This document shows, one piece after another, positions 27,045 through 34,749 of a DNA stretch of 64,000 nucleotides (position 1 is its first letter; each line of letters opens with the position of its first letter). This DNA comes from Candidatus Eiseniibacteriota bacterium (lineage in GTDB: Bacteria; Eisenbacteria; RBG-16-71-46), in NCBI GenBank assembly GCA_016215625.1, contig JACRIW010000041.1:41554-105553 (forward strand). The letters are read 5' to 3'. Both the position numbers and the translations under genes were made by a program. The notes under the pieces were generated by a model, which was not told the DNA's origin, made no database searches, and saw nothing but the letters and a program-made list of their open reading frames with translations.

Positions 27045-28268
27045 TCACGCGCGCCGGGCGGCACCTGCCGGAGCGGCGAGCGACAGCAGCAGTCCCACGA
27101 GCGCGACGGCCGCGGCGGCCCACGCCAGCTCGAGCGCCGGCCGCAGGCGGATGTCCACGAGCGCGACGTGCGAGGCCGGCGGTTCGACCGACGAGAACAT
27201 CAGAGCGACGCGGCCGTTGTCGGCGTCCATGCCCGCGACCGAGATCGGTCCCATGGCCTTGGACGTGGCCGCGAAAGGCACCTCGCCCTTGTCGTGCGCC
27301 GTCCAGCCGGGCGAGAGCGACTCGGTGCCCTGATCGGACGAGATTTCGATGTCGGCGTACACGCGCACGGAGTCTTCCATCGCGATCCGGTACTTGAGGA
27401 ACTTCACGCGGGCGCGGCCCGCGTCGAAGGTCTCACCTTTCTTGATCCACGCGATGCCGTGCGGCTGCTTGCGACGCATTTCATGCAACGCGAGCGGCAC
27501 GATGACCGGGCCGCCGAGCAGCTTCGCGTCCGCGACCGAGGTGAGCGAGTCCGAACTGCCGCCGCTCATCATGGGACGGAGCATCGTCGAGTCGGCCCCG
27601 ACCGCGATCAACAGCCGCCGCGAGCCCTTCACGGGTTCCTCGGTACCGGTGAACGCGAAGTGCAGGCCGAGCGTGTCGAGCGCGCTGCCCTGGATGATCT
27701 GCGTCTCCTGGGCGCGCGCACCGTGGAGCGAGAGCATGCCCGCTCCGACGAGAGCGGCGCAGCCGGCCGCCAGCACGAGCGTGCCGGCCACTCCTCCGAG
27801 GCGCATGAGGCGGGGGAGCAGGCCGACGACCTGCCCGATCGTGAGCCCGGCCAGCAGCAGGCCGCCCCAGACCAGCGGCGAACGCACCTGCATGAAGTAG
27901 AAGAGGGACACCGCCACTCCGCCGATCGCGATGCCGGGCAGCATCGAGCCGACGAAGCCGAGCGTGGGCAGCTGCAGCGACTGCAGCACGGGAAGGAGGG
28001 CGAGGTAGGCCGCCAGCGCGAGTGCCACGGCGCCGACGATGCGGGGGTCCTGGCTCGAGCCGTTCGCCTGCATGGCGATCGAGCTGGGTGGGAGCAAAGC
28101 CGGGTGCGCGAGCGAAACGACGAACGCGGCCGCGGCGAGGAACAGCGCGACGTGGGCGAAAGACTTCAGTCCGTCGCGGCCGCCGGGAGCCGGCAGCAGG
28201 GACGCCACCGAGGACAGGGCGGACAGCGCGACGACGACGTAGGGAAACCATTCGTTCAGGTGGGCCAT
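27045..28268 (-). CDS. Unrecognised polytopic membrane protein with a large non-membrane domain
   Basis: I do not recognise a family with confidence. The 407 residues show about six membrane segments in the first 180 residues (near 8-26, 36-55, 78-98, 103-125, 130-150, 157-178). A roughly 190-residue soluble beta-rich region follows, then one C-terminal membrane helix (about 378-400). The last part, VALVDIRLRPALELAWAAA, loosely recalls the end of CcmF-type haem lyases, but no WWD motif or haem histidines are visible. GGAGG precedes the ATG. It is divergent from the cytochrome locus, so a role in respiration or cytochrome maturation is only a guess. Confidence 0.7.
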   Translation of the reverse strand: MAHLNEWFPYVVVALSALSSVASLLPAPGGRDGLKSFAHVALFLAAAAFVVSLAHPALLPPSSIAMQANGSSQDPRIVGAVALALAAYLALLPVLQSLQLPTLGFVGSMLPGIAIGGVAVSLFYFMQVRSPLVWGGLLLAGLTIGQVVGLLPRLMRLGGVAGTLVLAAGCAALVGAGMLSLHGARAQETQIIQGSALDTLGLHFAFTGTEEPVKGSRRLLIAVGADSTMLRPMMSGGSSDSLTSVADAKLLGGPVIVPLALHEMRRKQPHGIAWIKKGETFDAGRARVKFLKYRIAMEDSVRVYADIEISSDQGTESLSPGWTAHDKGEVPFAATSKAMGPISVAGMDADNGRVALMFSSVEPPASHVALVDIRLRPALELAWAAAAVALVGLLLSLAAPAGAARRA

Positions 28269-28581
28269 GAGTTACCTCCACTGGCGCTCCAGCCAGTTCC
28301 ATGCCGCGAACAAGCGCTCTCTCGTCGGGGCGCAACTTCCTGCCCGCAGAGCCTTTCCCCGCGCGGCTCGCCGCGATTCGGGCCGTGGAGGTGTCCCACT
28401 CCCTGCCGAAATCGGCAAGTGACTGCAATCAAGTCAGGATGTCAGCCTCCTCCGTAGTTCTACTGACCAACTGGCAGACGCGTCACGAAGTCCCAAGGGG
28501 GAGAGACGGGGCGTCAATTTTTCCGAGCCTGCAAAGCGCTTGTGAGCAATGAGATGGGAGGTTCATGCAAACCAGCCTGCT

Positions 28582-28601
28582 CTTGTGAATCGTGGCACAA
28601 G
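28582..28601. repeat. Inverted repeat CTTGTG-N8-CACAAG
   Basis: Perfect 6-bp arms with an 8-nt spacer overlap the proposed -24 element. A second CTTGTGA copy lies 43 bp upstream at 28539-28545. It is a candidate operator for a regulator of the cytochrome genes; the regulator is unknown. Confidence 0.4.
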
Positions 28602-28608
28602 CATTGAT
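28593..28608 (+). promoter_or_regulatory. Sigma-54-like promoter upstream of the cytochrome locus
   Basis: TGGCACAAGCATTGAT matches the -24/-12 consensus TGGCACGNNNNTTGCW at exact spacing. Deviations are A for G at position 7 and A for C in the -12 GC. Transcription would start near 28619, about 65 nt before the NHL gene. RpoN is encoded at 992. Confidence 0.45.
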
Positions 28609-28684
28609 ATGTAATCCCTGCGGGAGAAGGCGGGCGGCTCACCACCTGAGTCACCTCCTCTCTATAAAGGAGACGGCAGACACC

Positions 28685-29704
28685 ATGGCACCGACCTTCA
28701 CGAACCCGATCTCGCGCAGGATCCCGGCCCCCGCGGCCCTGATCCTCCCCGGGGTCGTGCTCGTGATGAGCCTGCTCAGCCCGGTCGGCCATGCCGTTCC
28801 CGTCGCCAGCGCCCTCGGCGAGCCCGCCGAGCCCCAGGTCGACTCGATGCTGATCCAGGCGGACGCGAACGGCGGCCGTGAGTTCGAGTCCCCGCTCGGC
28901 GTCGCGATCGACGCGGGCGCCGAGGAGATCGTGGTCGCGAACTCCGGCCTGAACCGGATCGAGTTCTTCGGTGCGGACGGCCACCCGCACGGGTACTTCG
29001 TGCACCGCGTCTTCGACGCGACCGGCACCGAGCGCGACGGCCTTCCGAAGCACGTCGCCGTGGATTCCCGCGGCCGCGTGCTCGTCGTGGACGCGTTCGC
29101 ATCCTACGTCAACATCTGCGACTTCCGCGGTCGCAGCGTCGGCCGCATCGAGATGCCGGCGCCGGACAACGACCTCAACTCCGGTCATGGCCCGGGCCCG
29201 ATCGCCGTCGGCCCCGACGGCCGCATCTACGTCGCCGCGCGCGGCAAGCAGGGCCGCATCCACGTGTTCGACGCCGACGGCAAGTGGCAGACCACGTGGG
29301 GCGAGACCGGCAACAAGCCCGGGCAGCTCGCCGCGATCACCGGCATCGGCGTCGCGCCGAACGGCGAAGTCTTCGTCTGCTGTGTTTCCACCGAGCTCGG
29401 CGTGCAGGTGTTCGACGCCAAGGGCGCGTACCTGCGCGGGTTCGGCGTGCACGACATCGGGCCCGGCCGGTTCTCGCAGCCGACGAGCCTCGTGGTCACT
29501 CCAGAGGGCCGCGTCTGGGTGACGGACAACGTGCGGCACAACATCCAGGTTTTCGATCTCACCGGGAAGTTGCTGGGGGTTTTGGGTGGTGGGGACGGAC
29601 CCGGTGCAATCCTTTACCCCAGCGCGCTGGCCAGCGATGGCAAGGGGATGTTCGCCCTTGTCGAAACGGGAGGGAAGCGGTTGCGACTCATGTGGGTTCG
29701 CTGA
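28685..29704 (+). CDS. Exported NHL-repeat beta-propeller protein
   Basis: The 339-residue protein has an N-terminal hydrophobic signal segment (residues 12-36). About six NHL-type blades follow, for example FESPLGVAID, DGLPKHVAVDSRGRVLVVD, PIAVGPDGRIYVAARG, ITGIGVAPNGEVFVCC and PTSLVVTPEGRVWVTDN, each with the pattern hydrophobic-x-D/N-G-x-hydrophobic-x-V. NHL propellers bind proteins or act as lyases, and no enzyme residues are recognisable. The ATG at 28685 gives the best signal peptide, with GGAG 12 nt upstream. It is the first gene of the cytochrome locus and may scaffold cytochromes in the periplasm or at the surface. Confidence 0.82.
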   Translation: MAPTFTNPISRRIPAPAALILPGVVLVMSLLSPVGHAVPVASALGEPAEPQVDSMLIQADANGGREFESPLGVAIDAGAEEIVVANSGLNRIEFFGADGHPHGYFVHRVFDATGTERDGLPKHVAVDSRGRVLVVDAFASYVNICDFRGRSVGRIEMPAPDNDLNSGHGPGPIAVGPDGRIYVAARGKQGRIHVFDADGKWQTTWGETGNKPGQLAAITGIGVAPNGEVFVCCVSTELGVQVFDAKGAYLRGFGVHDIGPGRFSQPTSLVVTPEGRVWVTDNVRHNIQVFDLTGKLLGVLGGGDGPGAILYPSALASDGKGMFALVETGGKRLRLMWVR

Positions 29705-29820
29705 GAGCCCCCATGGTCCCTCTGGTTCGCACCAGCTTGAGGAGGTGAACCGGAACAGCAGCACGTCGTAGTACCACCTGAAACTTTCCACCAACCCCAG
29801 AACATAGATGGAGTGACCCC

Positions 29821-30861
29821 ATGAAACGCCTGACTCTCCTCCTTGCCGCGCTGTTCGTGGTCGGAGCGGCCTCCGTGGCCGTCGCAGGCGACTTCCATAC
29901 GGGCGTGACGCTTGTCTGCTCGGACTGCCATGTCGCCCACTATTCCCAGTCGCATGGTTACACCCCCGGCGGTACGGTCGGCGCTCTCGGCGCCGGCGGC
30001 CCGCACGAAGATCTGCTTCGTGACGAAGAAGTGAAGCTCTGCCTCTCGTGCCACAACAACGTCGCGTGGGCTCCGGACGTCTTCGGCGCCAACGGTGGCG
30101 CCCCTGGCCTCCGCCAGGCGGGCGGTCTGAACGCTGCAGCCGGTCACGGCCTCACGAACGACGCCGGCTACGACGAGATCAACGGCCACACGCTGTACTC
30201 GACGTCGACGCCTCCCGGCGCCGGCGCCTCCGCGTACGTTCCCGGCGCGGACGGCCTGATCTGCACGAACTGCCACGCTCAGCACGGCAGCGCGACGCAG
30301 TACCGCAACCTGCTCAACCGCGGCATCTTCACGGGTGACACGCTCTCGTACGCCGTCGGCACGAACGACCTCACGAAGGACGTCTACGAGCGCGCGGCTG
30401 CGTCGTACACGGAAGCCGACGTGGACTTCAACGAGCCCAATACCCGTAACAGCGCTTACGGCCGTTGGTGCCAGAACTGCCACATGGACTTCCATGGTCA
30501 GGGCGGCGACGCCAACATGGGCGGCCAGGCGGGTGGCGTGACCTCGTCGAACACGAACCCCTGGAAGCGTCACCCCGTCGCCGACGTGAACATCGGTACG
30601 GTGGGCGCCACGTTCATCTCCAGCCTCGCTCGTTACGCCGGCGTGACGAACAAGGTCAAGGTCATGGACTCCCAGGGCCTGTGGCTCGGCACGGGCGCCA
30701 ACACGACCGTGACCCCGTCCTGCATGAGCTGCCACAAGGCTCACGGCAACAAGAACGCGTTCGGCCTGATCTTCATGATCGGCACCGGCACGCGGACCGA
30801 AGAAGGCGACGGCGGCGTGTACAAGGACCTGTGCCGTCAGTGCCACGTGCAGGGCGCGTAA
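29821..30861 (+). CDS. Periplasmic or extracellular hexahaem c-type cytochrome
   Basis: The protein has 346 residues and a classic signal peptide (MKRLTLLLAALFVVG...VAVAG). Six CXXCH motifs are present: CSDCH, CLSCH, CTNCH, CQNCH, CMSCH and CRQCH. Several continue as CHxxHG, giving distal histidines typical of doubled-CXXCH cytochromes. GGAG lies just before the ATG. Codon choice differs from the neighbours: 6 of 12 arginines use CGT and many codons end in T, suggesting high expression. It is followed by a hairpin (30918-30947), so it may be more abundant than the downstream gene products. Confidence 0.92.
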   Translation: MKRLTLLLAALFVVGAASVAVAGDFHTGVTLVCSDCHVAHYSQSHGYTPGGTVGALGAGGPHEDLLRDEEVKLCLSCHNNVAWAPDVFGANGGAPGLRQAGGLNAAAGHGLTNDAGYDEINGHTLYSTSTPPGAGASAYVPGADGLICTNCHAQHGSATQYRNLLNRGIFTGDTLSYAVGTNDLTKDVYERAAASYTEADVDFNEPNTRNSAYGRWCQNCHMDFHGQGGDANMGGQAGGVTSSNTNPWKRHPVADVNIGTVGATFISSLARYAGVTNKVKVMDSQGLWLGTGANTTVTPSCMSCHKAHGNKNAFGLIFMIGTGTRTEEGDGGVYKDLCRQCHVQGA

Positions 30862-30917
30862 GCAGCACGTTTCACGCGATGAAGATGATGTGACATCCTC
30901 ACGGATGTGACGGACAC

Positions 30918-30947
30918 GGGCGATGCGGACACCAAGTCCGCATCGCC
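30918..30947 (+). terminator. Hairpin between the 6-haem and 9/10-haem cytochrome genes
   Basis: A perfect 13-bp stem (GGGCGATGCGGAC against GTCCGCATCGCCC) with a 5-nt ACCAA loop lies 56 nt after a stop codon and ends 34 nt before the next start. Without a T-run it could be a partial terminator or an RNA-stability element inside the locus. Confidence 0.55.
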
Positions 30948-30981
30948 CCATCGCGCGCCAAGGCTCCCCAAGGAAGAAACC

Positions 30982-32445
30982 GTGAACGAGTCGCCTCGCC
31001 ATCCGGGCCTCGCACCCGCGGCCATTCGGACCACCGACAAGCGCATGCCGCTGTTCTGGGCGGGACTGTTCCTGCTCGTCGCGCTGCTCGGGCTCGTGGC
31101 CGCCCGGCCGCTGTCGTTCCGCCCGCCGCGCAATCCCGCGGCACTCGAGGCGCTGCTCGCCGCCGGACCGCACGCGGGCGAGTGCGACCGCTGCCACACC
31201 GCGCACGGTGGCGACCAGATCACCGTGTACCCCAACGCGCTCGTCGGTCCCGACGACAACACGCTCTGCCAGGGCTGCCATCTCACGCCCTGGAGCGGCG
31301 GCAGCTACGCGACCAACAACCTGTACCTCGGCACCAGCCACGGCTCGAAGACCAGCATGATCTGGCCCGGCCCGACTCCGCCGGCCCGCATCGAGCCCGA
31401 TGCCGCGACCAAGTGCGTGAACTGCCACGACCCGCACGGCTGGACCGACGCGCTCGGAGCGATCCCGTCGCTCCTGCTGCAGCGCGAAGAAGCCACCTGC
31501 CTCGCGTGTCACGACGGCAGCCCGGCGACGATCAACGTCAACACGGACATCCGCAAGACCTACCGGCACCCGGCGACCGACTACAACGGGCGCCACACGG
31601 GACCCAAGGAATCGCTTCCTTCCGACTTCGCGACCACGCCCGTCAGCCGCCGGCACTCGGAGTGCGTGGACTGTCACAACCCGCACGTCTCGCGCGGCGA
31701 CGGCAGCTTCGCGCCGACCGGTGTCGCGGCCTCCAAGAACAACCTCGGCGTGAGCCGCGTGTCGGTGGTCAACGGCGTCGCCGGCAGCCGGCCGCTGTAC
31801 CTGTTCATCCCGGGCAGCGACACGCTCACCACGCCGAACGCCGAATACCAGCTCTGTTTCAAGTGCCACTCGACCTGGACGACGCAGCCCACCGGGCAGA
31901 CCGACTTCGCGACCGTGCTCAATCCGGCGAACCCTTCGTTCCATCCCGTCGAGGCCGCGGGCCGCAACGCCAACATCCGCGCCGGGGCGTTCGTCACGGG
32001 CTGGACCGCCACGTCCATCACGCGCTGCGGCAGCTGCCACGGCAGCGACTTCGGCACCGTCGACGGGCCGCATGGTTCCACGTACCAGTACATCCTCAAG
32101 AAGCCGTACACGGCCTCCCCGGCGCGGCGCACCATGACGTCCACCGAGATCTGCTTCAGCTGTCACGACTGGAACGTGTACGCGAACAACGCCTCAACGA
32201 CGACGGTGAAGGCCTACTCGCGCTTCAATCCGGGCGCGATCAGCCAGGGGCACGCGTACCACGTCGGCACCCGGCAGGTGTCGTGCTACTCGTGCCACGT
32301 GACGCACGGCTCCACGTCGCGCGCGTTCCTGCTCGTCACGGGACGCAACCCCGGCATCAACACGTTCACCCAGACCACGAACGGTGGCACGTGCGCCCCG
32401 ACCTGCCACGGCAGTGAGTCGTACACCGTCAACTATGCGCGATGA
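30982..32445 (+). CDS. Membrane-anchored multihaem c-type cytochrome (9 CXXCH plus one CX3CH)
   Basis: The 487-residue protein has one N-terminal membrane helix (RMPLFWAGLFLLVALLGLVA, about residues 25-44), then haem motifs CDRCH, CQGCH, CVNCH, CLACH, CVDCH, CFKCH, CGSCH, CFSCH and CYSCH. Near the C-terminus CAPTCH has one extra residue between the cysteines. I chose the GTG at 30982 because AAGGAAG lies 7 nt before it and the strong hairpin then stays outside the gene; a GTG at 30907 is the alternative. It overlaps the beta-barrel gene by 11 nt, as expected for an electron donor to an outer-membrane conduit. Confidence 0.88.
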   Translation: MNESPRHPGLAPAAIRTTDKRMPLFWAGLFLLVALLGLVAARPLSFRPPRNPAALEALLAAGPHAGECDRCHTAHGGDQITVYPNALVGPDDNTLCQGCHLTPWSGGSYATNNLYLGTSHGSKTSMIWPGPTPPARIEPDAATKCVNCHDPHGWTDALGAIPSLLLQREEATCLACHDGSPATINVNTDIRKTYRHPATDYNGRHTGPKESLPSDFATTPVSRRHSECVDCHNPHVSRGDGSFAPTGVAASKNNLGVSRVSVVNGVAGSRPLYLFIPGSDTLTTPNAEYQLCFKCHSTWTTQPTGQTDFATVLNPANPSFHPVEAAGRNANIRAGAFVTGWTATSITRCGSCHGSDFGTVDGPHGSTYQYILKKPYTASPARRTMTSTEICFSCHDWNVYANNASTTTVKAYSRFNPGAISQGHAYHVGTRQVSCYSCHVTHGSTSRAFLLVTGRNPGINTFTQTTNGGTCAPTCHGSESYTVNYAR

Positions 32446-34147
32446 CCGCCCGCACCGGCGCCGCCTCGCGGCCTTGCTCCTCGGCGGCCTGCTGCTGGCC
32501 CCGGGGTTCGCGCGAGCGCAGAGCCTGTACGGCACCGTGCAGCTCCAGTACCAGAACGCGGAGGATGACGTGATCCGCGTCGCCGGCGATGGCAGCCGCT
32601 TCGCCGAGCGCGTGCGCCGCGAAACGTGGCTGCGCACGGTGGACCTGCACCACCAGAGTTACCTGCGCACCGACTGGCTGCTCGACTCCAACCTGCGCTT
32701 GAGCGGCGCTTCCGTGCTCGGGACCGGTTCCGGCACGAGCACGCCGCAGGGCACGATGCGCCTCATGCATCCCTACCTGCAGGTCTCAGCATCGCACGCG
32801 CCCACCTCGACGCGCACGACCGTGGCGGCGCGCACGGGAGTGACCGCGGACTCGAGCGCTCAGCAGCAGCGCGTCGTCGCGCGGACCGCGGAGACCGCCC
32901 TCACCGGCCACATGGCGGTGCCGCGCCTGCCGCAGCTCGACGTGTCGTGGATCCGCAATCGCCGCGAGGGTGTCGCAGCGGCCGCGGGTGAGGCGTCCGT
33001 GGCGCGCAACGCGCGCATGAGCTTCGACCGCGATCACTACTCGCTCTACGGCGCCTTCGGCGACACGCGCCAGCAGAGCGACGTGGCCGCGTCGCCCGCG
33101 AACTCGCAGCGCCTGCTCAACGCGGGCGGCAGCTACCGGCTGATGCCGGTCGCGAACTCCTCGCTCGCGTTCCAATACGACTTCGGCTCGGTGCGCGGCG
33201 AGATCGGCGGCGCGAAGCGCTCGAGCACCTCGAACCACTCGGCCTCCGTGACCGGCGACTGGCGCCCGAAACCGTGGCTCACGCCTTCGCTCAACTACCA
33301 GTGGCGACGCTCCCGGCCCGCCGCGACGGTGCTGCCGGCCCAGACCGACCAGGAAGGCGCGATGCTCGTACGCGTCGCGGCGCAGCGCGGCGCGAGCCTC
33401 AGCGCCGGCGGCGGCATCCGCACCCAGCGCCTCTTCGACCGGCAGGAATTGCTCAAGTACGCGACGGCCATGGCGTCCGCCGACGGCGAACTCCGGCACG
33501 GCCTCGCGGTCAACTCGAGCGCCTCGCACACGACGAGCTGGGATCCCTCGCGCGGCACCTACGGCAGCGAGGCGATCGCCAGCGCGCTCCGCGCTTCGTT
33601 CGGACGTTCGGCGGAATGGGACGCGAGCTGGCAGCTTTCGGCGAACGGCGACACGGGGTCCGTGCTCCAGCGGTACTCGAACACGTGGTCGTCGCGGCTG
33701 CAGGCGATGCCGCTGCGGAACTTGACGGTGGCGGTCTCGCTGCGCAGCCTGCGCGTGGGGCCCGGCCTGCTCAAGCCGAGCGGCACCTCGCGCGGCGCGG
33801 GGCTCGACGTGCAGTGGAGGCCGTTCCCGGCCTGCGACCTGCTCGGGTCGTACGCCACCACGGGAGTGTTCCCCAACGAACAGCAGCGCTCGTCCACGCG
33901 GTCGTTGACCGCGAAGCTCGAGTCTTCCTCGAAGCTGCAGTTGTACGGCACCTACACGCGCACCGACCAGACGGGAACGGTGATCGCCACCACGGCGTCC
34001 ACGAGCCACGAATCGGCGAGCGGGCGCGTGCAGTGGCAGCCGACTCGCCGGGTCGCGGCGAGCGGCACCTTGACGGTCAGCGAACCCGGCCGGGAGCAGG
34101 AAGCCCGGCAAGTGGACGTCGCCTTCACCTGGAGTTTCGGACGATGA
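32435..34147 (+). CDS. Putative outer-membrane beta-barrel protein of the cytochrome locus
   Basis: The 570-residue protein has a signal peptide (RRRLAALLLGGLLLAPGFARAQ). The mature part consists of alternating short amphipathic strands rich in Tyr, Trp, Arg and Ser, such as SLYGTVQLQYQNAE, HYSLYGAFGDTR, SLAFQYDFGSVRG and LQLYGTYTRTDQ. It ends DVAFTWSFGR, an aromatic-rich last strand as in outer-membrane barrels. It has no CXXCH. Size and neighbours resemble the porin of MtrB/OmbB-type porin-cytochrome conduits, but I see no specific MtrB motif, so the functional link is inference from position. Confidence 0.72.
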   Translation: MRDDRPHRRRLAALLLGGLLLAPGFARAQSLYGTVQLQYQNAEDDVIRVAGDGSRFAERVRRETWLRTVDLHHQSYLRTDWLLDSNLRLSGASVLGTGSGTSTPQGTMRLMHPYLQVSASHAPTSTRTTVAARTGVTADSSAQQQRVVARTAETALTGHMAVPRLPQLDVSWIRNRREGVAAAAGEASVARNARMSFDRDHYSLYGAFGDTRQQSDVAASPANSQRLLNAGGSYRLMPVANSSLAFQYDFGSVRGEIGGAKRSSTSNHSASVTGDWRPKPWLTPSLNYQWRRSRPAATVLPAQTDQEGAMLVRVAAQRGASLSAGGGIRTQRLFDRQELLKYATAMASADGELRHGLAVNSSASHTTSWDPSRGTYGSEAIASALRASFGRSAEWDASWQLSANGDTGSVLQRYSNTWSSRLQAMPLRNLTVAVSLRSLRVGPGLLKPSGTSRGAGLDVQWRPFPACDLLGSYATTGVFPNEQQRSSTRSLTAKLESSSKLQLYGTYTRTDQTGTVIATTASTSHESASGRVQWQPTRRVAASGTLTVSEPGREQEARQVDVAFTWSFGR

Positions 34148-34749
34148 ACCTTCCGGCCCCGATGCGTTCCTGCCTGCGGCTCGCTCTCGCGTTCGCCGTC
34201 GCCCTGCCGCTGCTGTCCGGCTGCGCCGCGGCGCCGCGCCTGTTCGTGAACCGCGACGCTGACATGACGATGTACAAGAAAGTCGCGATCGCTCCCTTCA
34301 CGAACCTGAGCGGGGAGGCGTTCGCGAGCAATCGCGTCGTCCGCGCGTTCACGACGGAGCTGATCATCTCGAAGCGCCTGTCGGTGGTGGACCCGTCCAT
34401 GTACCAGGCCGAGCTCGAGCGCTTGAACGCGCAGATGGACTCGCAGGGCGCGATCGACATCACGAAGCTCCGCGAAGCCTGCGGCAAGCTCGAGGCGACG
34501 GCCGTGATTCGCGGCGCCGTGTCCGAGTACGGGCTGCGCCGCAACGGCACCGAGGAGTTCCCCGTCGTCAGCTTCGACGCCGAGATGGTGGACGTGCAGA
34601 CCGGCATCGTGATCTGGCGCATCTCCGTGACCGAATCCGGCAAGGGCCGCTTGCCGATCGTCGGCGGCGTGGGCGAGCGCACGTTCTCACGCGTGACCGA
34701 GCACGCCTGCCGCCGCGCGGTCGACCTGTTGAAGGCGAAGGTCCTGTGA
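34144..34749 (+). CDS. CsgG-like lipoprotein
   Basis: The 201-residue protein has a lipoprotein signal ending in the lipobox LLSGC. The mature domain follows the CsgG/LpoB-type pattern: KKVAIAPFTNLSGEAFASN, then RVVRAFTTELIISKRLSVVD, a helical KLEATAVIRGAVSEYG segment and FDAEMVDVQTGIVIWRISV. CsgG itself forms the outer-membrane curli secretion pore; relatives are periplasmic activators. The ATG overlaps the beta-barrel gene's stop (ATGA). Finding it inside a cytochrome operon suggests a role in exporting or assembling a surface cytochrome. Confidence 0.75.
   Translation: MNLPAPMRSCLRLALAFAVALPLLSGCAAAPRLFVNRDADMTMYKKVAIAPFTNLSGEAFASNRVVRAFTTELIISKRLSVVDPSMYQAELERLNAQMDSQGAIDITKLREACGKLEATAVIRGAVSEYGLRRNGTEEFPVVSFDAEMVDVQTGIVIWRISVTESGKGRLPIVGGVGERTFSRVTEHACRRAVDLLKAKVL

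Larger units (their letters stand above)
28269..28684. other. 416-bp intergenic region between divergent genes, regulatory for the cytochrome locus
   Basis: No credible coding sequence lies here. It is less GC-rich than its surroundings. Visible elements are two CTTGTGA direct repeats (28539 and 28582), an inverted repeat CTTGTG-N8-CACAAG (28582-28601), a sigma-54-like -24/-12 element (28593-28608) and a CTCCT/AGGAG pair (28655-28659 and 28668-28672) that could hide the ribosome binding site of the NHL gene. Confidence 0.6.

Noticed and set aside
28663..28668. TATAAA as a sigma-70 -10 box for the NHL gene
   Set aside because: No -35-like hexamer is found at 16-18 nt and transcription would start only about 10 nt before the ATG, without room for the ribosome binding site.
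28679..29720. TolB-like or lactonase identity for the propeller gene
   Set aside because: The blades follow the NHL pattern, and neither metal-binding lactonase residues nor a TolB N-terminal domain is visible.
29705..29820. Second sigma-54 site in front of the hexahaem gene
   Set aside because: TGGTTCGCACC is present, but no TTGC-type -12 element lies at the required distance.
30907..30981. Earlier GTG start at 30907 for the 9/10-haem cytochrome
   Set aside because: It would place the perfect hairpin at 30918-30947 inside the gene, adds a polar extension before the membrane anchor, and the GTG at 30982 has a better ribosome binding site.
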